A DNA stretch of 64,000 nucleotides from Branchiostoma floridae (taxonomy: Eukaryota; Chordata; Leptocardii; Amphioxiformes; Branchiostomatidae), in the NCBI RefSeq assembly GCF_000003815.2, contig NC_049997.1, forward strand, positions 5,120,543 to 5,184,542, given 5' to 3'. Under the pieces are notes generated by a model. That model was not told where the DNA came from and did no database searches. It saw nothing but the letters and a program-made list of their open reading frames with translations. The position numbers were made by a program, and so were the translations under genes. Shown in pieces: positions 48,713 to 58,199 of this stretch (the stretch's first letter is position 1; each line of letters opens with the position of its first letter).

Positions 48713-49136
48713 AGTCAAGTCAAGTCAAAGTTTATTGCACAACATTTGTAGAACGGGTACAATGTAAGGCAAACTTAGGTTACGTTATACTACATTATAT
48801 TGTACATGTATAAGACAACTAGCAGTATACAAGTAGTATAATTAAGCTAATAACTTAACAATAGATGACGGCTATGCACTATTCGAAGAAACACAATGTG
48901 CAATGTGAATCAAATCCAGAATGATGCGGCAGACTACTTACTAGTACAATGTAACATAAATCTAGACTACTTACAAAAATCTGGTAACATACTACATTCG
49001 GGCTCCATTTTTTTTTATACAAACACTATGATTGAAAGGAGACACAGCGAGGATCTTATTATCTAGTATATACATTATTATGACAATGTATACAATGTTA
49101 AGTTGTTATCATGAGGTTTCTTTTCCGCATAGATGT
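48713..49136 (-). mobile_element. 5'-truncated LINE inserted in MATH1 of gene D
   Basis: 424 bp ending, on the minus strand, with AATAAACTTTGACTTGACTTG, a tandem-repeat 3' tail. It carries the last codons of the LINE ORF and the 3' UTR. GGCA at 48709-48712 and 49137-49140 is a 4-bp target duplication. Removing insert and one GGCA restores the expected FMPWHEVCDP stretch. It is the same family as 22895-24427. Confidence 0.85.
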
Positions 49137-50648
49137 GGCATGAATTCTGCATAGCCCCTGTTGTTGTCCCTGTTGTAGAAGACATGTTGATAATTCAACT
49201 TGTGAGTTTGAACTCCTTCCTTCTGTGGAATCAACCGCAGCTCAACTGATGCCCTGCAGGACCACAAGCTTTTGGAGTCAGCATCGCATAGCAGGAAAAT
49301 GGCCAAGCTCTTCTTGTTGTCCTGGTGATTAGGCCTGGTCATTATTTTGCAAGGCAGATTGCGGATGAAGACAGCAGGACCGAACTTCCGCTTATTCAGC
49401 TCGCTGAAATTTTCCACCGTAAAACGAAAGGTCGCCTCTGCTCGAGACTCTTCATCTTCTTCCATCTCATCATCTTCAACTTCTTCCTCAACAATGTTCC
49501 CAAGGGCAACTACCTTTTCCTTCTTTTGCATTGTGCTATTTGAAGGCTCAAACATGATGTAACTGATGTCATCAGGAATGTCTGGGGTTGGACCTTCAAG
49601 CAGCGATTCCAGCCTTGTTGTGACATCCGAGTACACATTCATGACATCAAAGTCACTGCCATGCTCCACAACCCTCTGTGAGAAGTCCACTGTGCTGGAC
49701 AGACTGTCTAAGGTGCTCTCAATGCTGTCTGCTGTAGCAGAGAGCTGCTTGGAACGGGTTGCTGTGATGGAGGATAGCTTTTCTTTAAGTTCAGTCTGCT
49801 TACCTTTTACAAGGCCAGTCAGATATTTGATCTCTTCCTTTGCAGCTGCATTGATGCCATCTGCAGCTTTTTTGTTCCTTGTGTACAGTTCATCTTGCTT
49901 CTTGGTTACAGCTCTTGCCTTGTCTTGGTATGTTGTGATTTTCTTCTTGGCAGCTTTCAGCTTGTTCTTAATCTCTGTCCTGGCGTCACTCACAGCATCC
50001 TCCAGGTAGCCGTACTTGTGGGCCTTGTGCTGCAGTACCGTGCAATCTCGACAGATGGGGTGCTTGCACGTCTCACAGTAAAACTTCAACTTTTCATCCC
50101 TGTGCTTTGGACAGGTTGGCAGTGAATTTGACTTCAGTGATCCCGTCTTGGTGATCAGCCGCTCTTTCAGCTCCGCCACACCAACAACTTCATGACCTCG
50201 TGTGCGTTTACCGCGGCGGTGGCCACAAGCACACTCGTCACACAAGAACTCTTCACAGACAACACAGCCTTGGCTAGCCCCATCTTCTTCACAGTTATCA
50301 CACTGCACTTTGCCATCCTCCTTGCTTACCAAACTCTTGTGAGTATCAATTGTGTCACTCAAGCTTTGAACAAAGAAGTTGTTTTTGAGCTTAGAAACTC
50401 CACCCTTAGGAAGTACAGTTTCAGTTCGACATGTCGGACACTGAAACTTGTTCTTCACCTTATCTTGTGCAATGAACTTCTTCAGACAACCCTCACAGAA
50501 GGTGTGAAGACACGGCAGGACCTTGGGATCCTTAAAGGGCTCCAGGCAGATTGTACACTCAAGAAAGTCTCCCGAAATCTTGTTGAGTATGGCATCTGCT
50601 TTTGTTTCTTCCTTAGACTTTGAACCTTTCACGGACTTGGAACTTTTC
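49109..50648 (-). CDS. TRIM-like protein, MATH1 cut by a LINE (gene D, large exon)
   Basis: With the 11-nt exon at 54674-54684 it reads 516 residues: RING C3HC4, B-box 1, B-box 2 (CPKH...YCETC..ICRDC...H..H), coiled coil, acidic linker, and MATH1 from about residue 408, which ends after AEFMP. The last eight residues (HLCGKETS) come from the LINE. Very similar to gene C, its inverted-duplication partner. LPC replaces LPW and NRGY replaces NxWGF in MATH1. The protein would keep the RING, B-boxes and coiled coil but lack a complete MATH, so if expressed it might interfere with paralogs by coiled-coil pairing (inference). The exon starts after TTTTGTTTTACAG (AG at 50649-50650). Confidence 0.8.
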
Positions 50649-51249
50649 CTGTAAAACAAAACCTTCAGTTAGGCTGGGTAAAAGTAATTTGCATGGCTTC
50701 ATAAGTGCTTCCTAAGTTTTCAATACCAAAATTTCTTGCAATGTTAACACATATCTATGAAATAAATACAATTACTTTAGAATGATAGTACAGGAACCAG
50801 TTACAATAAAACAAATAAAACTATGGGGAAAGGTGTTCACATGTTTTGAGGCTTATTGGTCTAACTCTAAGAAAATAACAAGAGCAAAGTAGAGTAGAGT
50901 TGATAGTCATTTTTATAAAATTTCCACAAACTTGGTCTAACTTAACAGAGGCAGTTAGTGTTGTTTCCGTGAAGGTAGAATACTCCACCAAACCAACTCC
51001 TTTGTAGCAATATGGACCATTGTTTTGAGTATTGTCCATCCACAAACAATTATACTAGTACTAGTAGTAGGTCAATGTTCAGGTCCAGACCTGGACCTAA
51101 TCCTCTAGGCCCAGTCCATACCTATACCTGAATTTTCTGTACAGGTACAATGTACCCACCCATAGAAGTACACATAGTTCAAGAGAAGGTAAGTTTTGTT
51201 GACCTTTGTGTGGTAAACAATTACTGCTCCTGGACCATCTATGCAAAAA

Positions 51250-51862
51250 CTTATTGGGAACAGGTTTTCTGCGCGTTAAAAATCTGCACGCGCGTTAAAC
51301 ATTTGCGTGTTAAAAAATAAATTTCTTGAAATATGTCAGAAAATGTGCTGTGATTAATTCTTAGGCAGAAAAATGTACCCTCATCATATGACTTTCCATC
51401 CATTACATGAATTTTTGTTTTGAAAAAGCCCCCGATTTTAAGATCCCTTGGGAATAGGTTAATTTGCATATCCAGAATATTTCAAAATCTTGTGAATTTG
51501 ACACAAATACATGGAAATATTACAAATTTGAAGCTTTGTATTGTAAAATATAACAGCTTGAGGCTTTTCTCAAGCAGATTGTTTCACATGCAAATTTCAA
51601 CCTCTCTTGTGCGTTTAAAATGAACATTTAAAAATCACTTTAGAACTCCTGGAATATTTACAGAAAGGGATATTGTACTCTAGAATGCAACAATATGATA
51701 CTTAATTCCATTTTGTGTCATCTTTTTTAAGCATTTAAGTTTAAAACTGCAAAAAGTTTTCGAACCCCGAAGGGAATCAGCTAATTTGCATATTTTAAAG
51801 CACAGATTTTTAACGCGCAAGTTTTAACGCACAAATTTTTAACGCGCACAAAACCCCAACCC
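51250..51862. mobile_element. Inverted-repeat element with GCGCGTTAAAAATCTG ends
   Basis: Left part holds GCGCGTTAAAAATCTG, ACGCGCGTTAAAC and GCGTGTTAAAA. Right part holds the complements CAGATTTTTAACGCGC, TTTTAACGC and TTTTTAACGCGC. The boundaries are approximate; probably a MITE. Confidence 0.5.
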
Positions 51863-52054
51863 AACTTATTAATTTGCTTTAAATATGGTGCACGAACATA
51901 ATCAAACCAAATTGTTTTCTGCAAATAACAATTGGTTGACAATAAGGCACTATTTGTGTATCAGACAATAAAAAGGCACAAATTAAAGCCCATGGAAAAT
52001 TAAATACACTAGTTGAAGGTTGCTGTCATGTGACCTAAAAAGTAAAGGTTTACA

Positions 52055-52290
52055 AGTGTTTGGCCCTGAATCAAGAGGTTATTGGTTGAAAACCTGACAT
52101 GCCCTGATGTTGTGCATTTGTGAAGGGCACTTAATCAATAAAATTTCTTCACTTCACCAGGATGACAAATGAGTACCTAGGTTCTGTTGTGGACATTCTC
52201 TGGATTAGACTTTACATGGAGGTCCTGTGTTTATAGAGAGCCACATCTGTGGCACATAAAAGGAACCTACCACACTTGTCAATAACAGGA
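52055..52290 (+). mobile_element. SINE remnant
   Basis: Decayed tRNA-like head (AGAGGTTATTGGTTGAAAAC) followed by a body with GAAGGGCACTTAATC, AATTTCTTCACTTCACC and AAATGAGTACCTAG, similar to the deuterostome SINE body in the copy at 43440-43877. The B box is mutated. Confidence 0.6.
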
Positions 52291-52367
52291 AAGGTCTTTG
52301 CCTGTAGGAGTGAATGACAGCTTAGAGTGACTCTAAGCTTTCATTCACTCCTACAGGCAAAGACCTT
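52291..52367. repeat. 77-bp near-perfect palindrome
   Basis: Two 38-nt arms (52291-52328, 52330-52367) around a single G at 52329, with one mismatch. Starts AAGGTCTTTGCCTGTAGGAG. With one unpaired central base it could extrude as a cruciform. It directly abuts the SINE 3' end. Confidence 0.85.
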
Positions 52368-53706
52368 CTCAGTGTGCATTTTTTTTAAATTCAGGTACAG
52401 GTCCAGTTCAGGACCATTTCAGGTCCTGGACCTAATTGTTTGTGAATGGGCGATGCTCAAAATAACTTTCTACAAAGGAGTCAGTTTGGTGGAGTATCCT
52501 ATCTTCACGTAAGCAATGCAAGTTGCCTCTGTTAACTTAGATCAAGTGAAACTTAAGCAACAAAATCTGGAAACTACATTGTTGAAACCAAAACCTGAGA
52601 CTGTAAAAAATGCCTTTCTGAAACTATTTAGTAGTTACTACAGCAACACTAAAAACCATGAACTTTCATGTATACTATCAATTTCTTTGCCATCTAGAGA
52701 CTTTAGGAAAAATCACCTGGAAGTTTAGTGGCAGAAGCCATTCAGGCATTTATGCCACATAAAATTTGGCATAGGCTACAAAAGCCAACAAATAAGTCTT
52801 TTTAGACATGTAAAAAGAAGTACATATTACTACTAGTACTACAGGTGGGTTCTGGTACAGAAAATGCAGATACAGGTAGGAGTAAAGTTCAGGTCCAGAG
52901 GGAATCAGGTCCTGGTCAGGTGATAAAATGTGTCGACATATTGTGGTCATTATCTATTCAGTCTGAAGTCCGGCCCACTTTTTTCAGGTCCTATATTTTC
53001 AAACCAGTCCAGCAAGAAAAAACAGTTTGTACCCTACTGGTATCCACCCCTTCACAAGGATGCTACGTGTTGTATACAACAAACCTAGGTGAGATCAGAC
53101 AAAAAACAAAGAACTGTATGGGACTCTTTCACCTACTGTATCTCTACTGAAGTCAGGTGACGCTGGCTAAGCCTTGCTGGACATGTTACTCTACACAGAG
53201 AACCAGCCGGTAAATTGCTCCTTTGGCCCCAGAAGCAAAAAGGAGAAGAGGTCGTCCATACACTAAAGAACTGTATTGAATTAGAGACTGGACTATGTGA
53301 TAGGGACCTATCTGTAATGATGAGTGATAGATCACACTGGAAGCGAAACTTTGTAAGTGCTACAACTCAATAAGAGTATGACTATGTATGTATGTGTATG
53401 TGTGGTCATGTATGTATGGTACCCACACCTAGGCTAGTACCAATAAAATATAAGTATTACATTAGTAATTAAAACATGGTGTTTTCCCTATCCACATAAC
53501 ATACCAGACTGACAACAGCTGACAAGTAGGAATGGATGACGGCCAAACGGTGATCTGACCCAAGGAAGACCTGTGACCGAAGCTGGTGCAGAATACACCA
53601 TGTCGTACAAAATGTCATGCCAAGGGAACATGCGTTTCAATGCAAAATGCACCAGTAAAACATTTAGTAATCTGGTATGTATTAGAAATAGCCAACACTA
53701 GTATTA

Positions 53707-54149
53707 GGCCACACCAATTTAATTTCTTGGTTTAATTTCACGGATTTTTTCATAAAAAATATGGAGCGACAGGGCGGAAAAAAAAATTGTAAAATGGTTG
53801 GGGTAAAGATAAGGGCTAATCCAAAACACAAAGTTGAAAGAATCAAAAGTTTTCAGCTTGAAAAAAGTACAAAAACACTATTACTGTACAGTAACAGCAC
53901 CTGTTCGTTGAAAATTACAAAAGTGGTGTCAGTTTTTATGTTTGTCCTTCTTCATGAATGAAAAATATAACTGCAATAATAATAACACCCACATTTAAGG
54001 AGCTTATAATATATAGGCTAATTTGCTACACCAGAAAGTTGGTGAATGGTTTCATTAATGGTGAAAATTTGCTGAGTAGTATTTCTTTTTATTCTCCAAA
54101 AAATAGGAGCGAGCAAATCCGTGAACCAATCAATTAAAATGGTATGGCC
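53707..54149. mobile_element. Harbinger-like MITE (GGCCACACCAATTTAATT termini), second copy
   Basis: 443 bp with TTA at 53704-53706 and 54150-54152. Collinear with 8038-8480. Confidence 0.75.
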
Positions 54150-54673
54150 TTAGACTAAGAGTAGAATGTTGTTTACAACTGTTCATTATCGATTGTATAT
54201 CACTTATGTTTATACAATGTACTTGCAATTAGCCCTTGGGCATGAACTTGCAAGACTTCTTATATTGTGGATGTGTACTTACAATTCCCCCCTTGCAAAA
54301 CAGTAACCTGATGCATATATTCCAAAAAGTTCACACTTACTCTAGTAGATTTACCAAGATCATCTTGTCACATAACAAAATAGATTACTGACAGGAGCAT
54401 ACTATTAATACTGCATGAAAAAAATATTATTATCCTGTCAATAGCCTCGGCCAAAAACGCACACTTGGCATGTGTAATTCGAGCACCCAAAACTTTTCTT
54501 GGCCTTGCCCCCCTCCCCTTCCCCGAAACTCTGTGACAGCAATCCGTAAACTTTGACGAATTTCTGAGGTAAAATATCCACAGACATAGCTCTATAATGT
54601 TTTTCTGGTATCTAGGACATGTCATTATTGGTTCTACATCGAAATATTGTAAGAAATAATGAGAATATTGTAC

Positions 54674-54684
54674 CTTTTCGGCAT
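54674..54684 (-). CDS. First coding exon of gene D (11 nt)
   Basis: ATG CCG AAA AG on the minus strand followed by GTACAA, identical to gene C's exon 1. Joined to 50648 it gives Met-Pro-Lys-Arg-Lys-Ser-Ser in frame. Confidence 0.7.
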
Positions 54685-54729
54685 TTTTGTCACAGACAAA
54701 AGACGACACCACACTCAGCTTTTCCTGGA

Positions 54730-54738
54730 TTTCCCGCC
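54730..54738 (-). promoter_or_regulatory. E2F-like GGCGGGAAA box of gene D
   Basis: GGCGGGAAA on the minus strand, 45 bp before the ATG, as in gene C. Confidence 0.45.
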
Positions 54739-54989
54739 TAAATGGCTGGAGTAGTTCAAAAAAGGAAATATGGAGGGGCAAAAGAAATCATTTCGAAAAT
54801 TATTAGTTAACACTAAGCAGGTTTTAATGTTACTGTTTAGGATGAAATATATATTTCATTTGTATAAAAAATGTTCTCTTTGTTTGGATCGAACACTCAT
54901 TTTTATGTTTCAAATTTAAAAGTCTTTCAGCTCCCCCTTGACTTTGTCTGTTTAGTACATCCCTAAAGCCAGGGTCATAGGTTACAGAG

Positions 54990-55110
54990 CAGAGGCTAGC
55001 ATCTTCAAGCAGATGTAGGTAGGGCAGTTGGCATTCCAGCATCTCCAAGTAGATATTAGGGGCAAGCATCACCAAGCAGATGTGGGGGACCAGCATATCA
55101 AAGCAGATAT
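54990..55110. repeat. CATCTGCTTGGAGATG minisatellite, right-arm block
   Basis: Three to four decayed units, inverted relative to 24430-25230, at the same distance from gene D as the main block is from gene C. Isolated units recur at about 55440-55455 and 55503-55518. Confidence 0.6.
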
Positions 55111-56090
55111 AAGAAAGTTATTATATAATAAACAGTTTAGTCAAGGAGCTTTTGGTTTAGTTTACGTCGGGAGTTTGATACTATACATAACGCACCGTGG
55201 ATCTGGTTCGAGATTACCTGGTTGAGGCCAGTGTTATGTGAGGGTCAGTATGGGGGGTCCTGACAACGATTTACGCTGAATTCAGGAGAACCCCCTACAT
55301 ATTACGCTAAATTAAGGAAGCCAATTACGCTAAATTTCGTCACCTCACTACGATTTACGTAGATAAGATGGTTTTCCCTACGAATTACGGGAAATAAAAT
55401 AGGCTGCCTACGCCTTACGTGAAAGAGCATGCAGACCTAATCTCCAAGCAGATGGCCAATAACTCCTCTGCCGGCTAAACTCCTTCCCATTTGCCACAGC
55501 AAGATCTGCTTGGAGATTATGCAGACCCTCTTATGTTGCCAACTGACACCGGTCACCCAAGGTGCCTTGCGGCCTTTTTAGCCAGCCTGCCGTAGTGCCA
55601 CATTGCTAGCCGACCCCGGTCCCTCAAACTGTCCTCTTGACCGTATCGATGGATTTGGCCAACCCTCGAGTCGCATATAGAAAGAAAAGGGTATGAATAA
55701 ACTGTTGCAAAATATCTTATGTTGTATAGTCATTCAGTCTTCAGTCGACAATGAACGGTAAGAAATGAACAATTAATTGATTCCGCAATGCAAGGTAGAA
55801 ATTAAGACAACTAATTAGTCCATCATGATCCGTAAAAATTCAACAATTTCTGTCCGTTAGAATGGGTAGGAAGTGAAATAATTACAATCAGCACCCCCAC
55901 CTAACTCCTTCAGCTTCCCCCCTACCCGTTCACCTTTTCCCCCGGACTTCCCCTTGACCCCCGCTGTACTTCATCTGTGCCCCTGTCCTTCATCTTTCCC
56001 CCGGTGTAATTCCGCTGTTCCCCCGCCCATCCTCTTTACCCCCAATGGCCGCCGTCAACCCGAATTGCGCGTAGTCGACACGAAAATCGT
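55111..56090. other. No gene; C-rich tract
   Basis: Contains short CTACGA/ATTACGCTAAAT repeats (55260-55430), an inverted copy of the 44570-44660 block (55540-55625), and a C-rich stretch with repeated CCCCC (55890-56045). No coding region is supported. Confidence 0.4.
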
Positions 56091-56262
56091 TCATAAACGG
56101 AACAGTAACGGCTGCGCCGAGGGACATGAAATAGTCTATTCTCTAGAACACATTCTGGGCCACCTTTCTGTCAAGTGGCGTTTCACAACTCTTTCCCAGT
56201 CTGAACTGAAAAGCCACGAGCCGTCAGCAGCGCATCGTTTGTGGCGCTCCACCTCTACCGAG
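56091..56262. repeat. Inverted repeat arm 1
   Basis: About 172 bp, matched inverted at 57256-57430. Both contain GAACACATTCTGGGCCACCT or its close complement and the GAGCCGTCAGCAGCGC block. The arms are about 1 kb apart. Confidence 0.75.
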
Positions 56263-56364
56263 CTTCCTGTAGGCTGGGTTGGCGGACCGCTTGAGCTCGG
56301 ACCGGCTGGCGTGATGTGCTATGGCGATCGGGCGACTCGCTAAGTTCGGCATCGATATGGTTAC

Positions 56365-56494
56365 CCCGATAGCCCAGAACACACCGTCCCAGGTTGGAAA
56401 CAACGCAGGTAAAAGTCCCCGTGTCGATCCGAGTAGCGGGATCAGGCCCGTGAATAGGCACTGCTTCGACCCGACCAACATTTCGGTAAAGTAG
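56365..56494 (-). CDS. Possible Ig-like domain exon or remnant
   Basis: Between a CTCTGTCTTTAG acceptor and a CGGG|GTAACC donor the minus strand reads LLYRNVGRVEAVPIHG, then DPATRIDTGTFTCVVSNLG. DTGTFTCVVSN is the classic F-strand motif of immunoglobulin-fold V/I-set domains. No partner exon with the first Ig cysteine was found, so it may be an orphan exon or pseudogene. Confidence 0.35.
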
Positions 56495-57255
56495 CTAAAG
56501 ACAGAGTACATACAGTACTCAATATGTGTCTGTTTACGGTACCATGGTACCAAGTGACACCCAAGCGATATCATGGGCATTCTTCATGTTACATTTCTTG
56601 TTACTATGTATATGTATTGTGCGCGCCCTGTTGCATTTCGACTGTGTTCGTACACGTTCTGCATGCCATATATCAAAGATCCAGCCACACTTCCTTGAGT
56701 CACACTGTACACATACACAACAGACACACGCTACCGAAACAACAGCATACGTTACGTGACTAATAAAGACGCCACAGACTACATTTTACGTGCAAATAAA
56801 GATCTGTTACATCAAGTGAAAACTTGAAATACTGCATGCATGAAACGATTCTAACTCTTAAGTGTACTCACTCTCTGTCTTTGTATTGATTCATTTCCAT
56901 ACTACATTGATACCATCACTTCACAATTGCATTTACAAGAAATTAAGTATATTTCTGCATCCATGAAAGCTCGACTGCGGCTGTGTATTCAATACAAATA
57001 CTTGCCACACCAGTGCTGTAAAAAAGAAGTGTTTAATGCTTTCAAGTAATGCCATGTTGGCACAAAGCAGGATATCAAAGTGCTTGTGAGGAAGGGAGTT
57101 TGACATTGCTCCACAAGCCTTTTGTTAGGCAATAACTCCCTTCCTCAGCAAACCCCCTCTCCTGCATTCGAGAACCCTAGCCAATGTTGAAAATTGTGAC
57201 CCCCCCCCCCCCTAATTAAAAGCCAGTCGTCAGTCTTCGAAGGAGGCTAAAAATA

Positions 57256-57430
57256 CAACGTTTCTGAGGTGGAGCGCCACAAACGACGCGCTGCTGACGG
57301 CTCGTGGCTTTTCAGTTCAGACTGGGAAAGAGTTGTGAAACGCCACTTGGCAGAAAGGTGGCCCAGAATGTGTCCTAGAGAATAGACTATTTCATGTTCC
57401 CTGGTGCAGCCGTTATTGTTCCTTTCTGAA
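57256..57430. repeat. Inverted repeat arm 2
   Basis: Complement of 56091-56262 (see there). The interval 56500-57255 shows no gene; a C-run lies at about 57202-57212 and an imperfect inverted repeat with GGAAGGGAGTTTGACATTGC at about 57090-57150. Confidence 0.7.
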
Positions 57431-57829
57431 CTATTTTCGAGTGTGCCGTGGACAAACTCCTCTGGCGGAGGTTGGCGTACATTGTGCCGTCCGCGGACTC
57501 ACAGTTGAACACAAACTTTTTAGGTGTCAAAATCTTCGCCTTACCTTTCGTGATGGCTTGAGTCTACGTCTTTTTGTCTTCCGGGGCTACTCTACAAGCA
57601 GAGGTTGAGTCGCGTAGATATAGTAGTAGCTGGAAAAATTACACCGGCGCCAGGCGAGGTCCCTGTTCAGGCGTAGGTGGTCTAATGTCAGGTCACCGGG
57701 GCCCAGGTGGAGAGCCGCGCCGAGCGTAGCCGCCTCCTCTGCTGACGGACCGCCCTTGCCGACACCGTCCGTGGTGGTCTGTGTGGTAAGGCAGCCTTTA
57801 GCGCCGGGCTGCTTCGTCTCGCCTGACGC

Positions 57830-58125
57830 GGGGGTAGGATCGCCTGACTACAGAGCCCCTAGTTTCTTCTCCAGAGCTGCAACCTCTTTCTTAAGCTGTG
57901 CTTCCGCTACATGGCCTTCTCCAACTCGGCCTTGCCATGTTCCAGGACGGCCATCACAGACTGCGGACTGGGGTCCACGAGCTCGGTGTGCTGCTTCTCC
58001 GCCGGCGGATCCTTGGAAATCCCCTGATAGTGCTTGCCGTATTGGGCGGCCTTGTGACAGGACAGCGGTTCTCCCACAATCGGAGCACTTCTTCACTCTT
58101 TCCGGAGTCCTCCCCATGACTAAGG
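57830..58125 (-). pseudogene. Degenerate coding remnant with a Cys/His motif and short coiled coil
   Basis: From ATG at 58117 the minus strand reads MGRTPERVKKCSDCGR. In a shifted frame it reads LSCHKAAQYGKHYQG and a charged stretch, then in the first frame AQLKKEVAALEKKLGAL. A CxxC...H pattern and coiled coil spread over two frames suggest a frame-broken gene or retroelement ORF. I do not recognise the family. Confidence 0.3.
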
Positions 58126-58199
58126 TTGAAGAAGGAAAGGAATCGAAGAACAGAGGGGACGGAGAAAAAATCGAAGAGACTCTGTGATGCAGCCTGCTC

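Larger units (their letters stand above)
50649..54673 (-). other. Intron 1 of gene D (4 kb)
   Basis: Donor AAAAG|GTACAA (GT at 54673-54672) and phase-2 acceptor as in the paralogs. Inside: inverted arms at about 50938-51050 and 52434-52545, a GCGCGTTAAAAATCTG inverted element at 51250-51862, a SINE (52055-52290), a 77-bp palindrome (52291-52367) and a MITE (53707-54149). No gene seen at 52560-53700. Confidence 0.65.
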
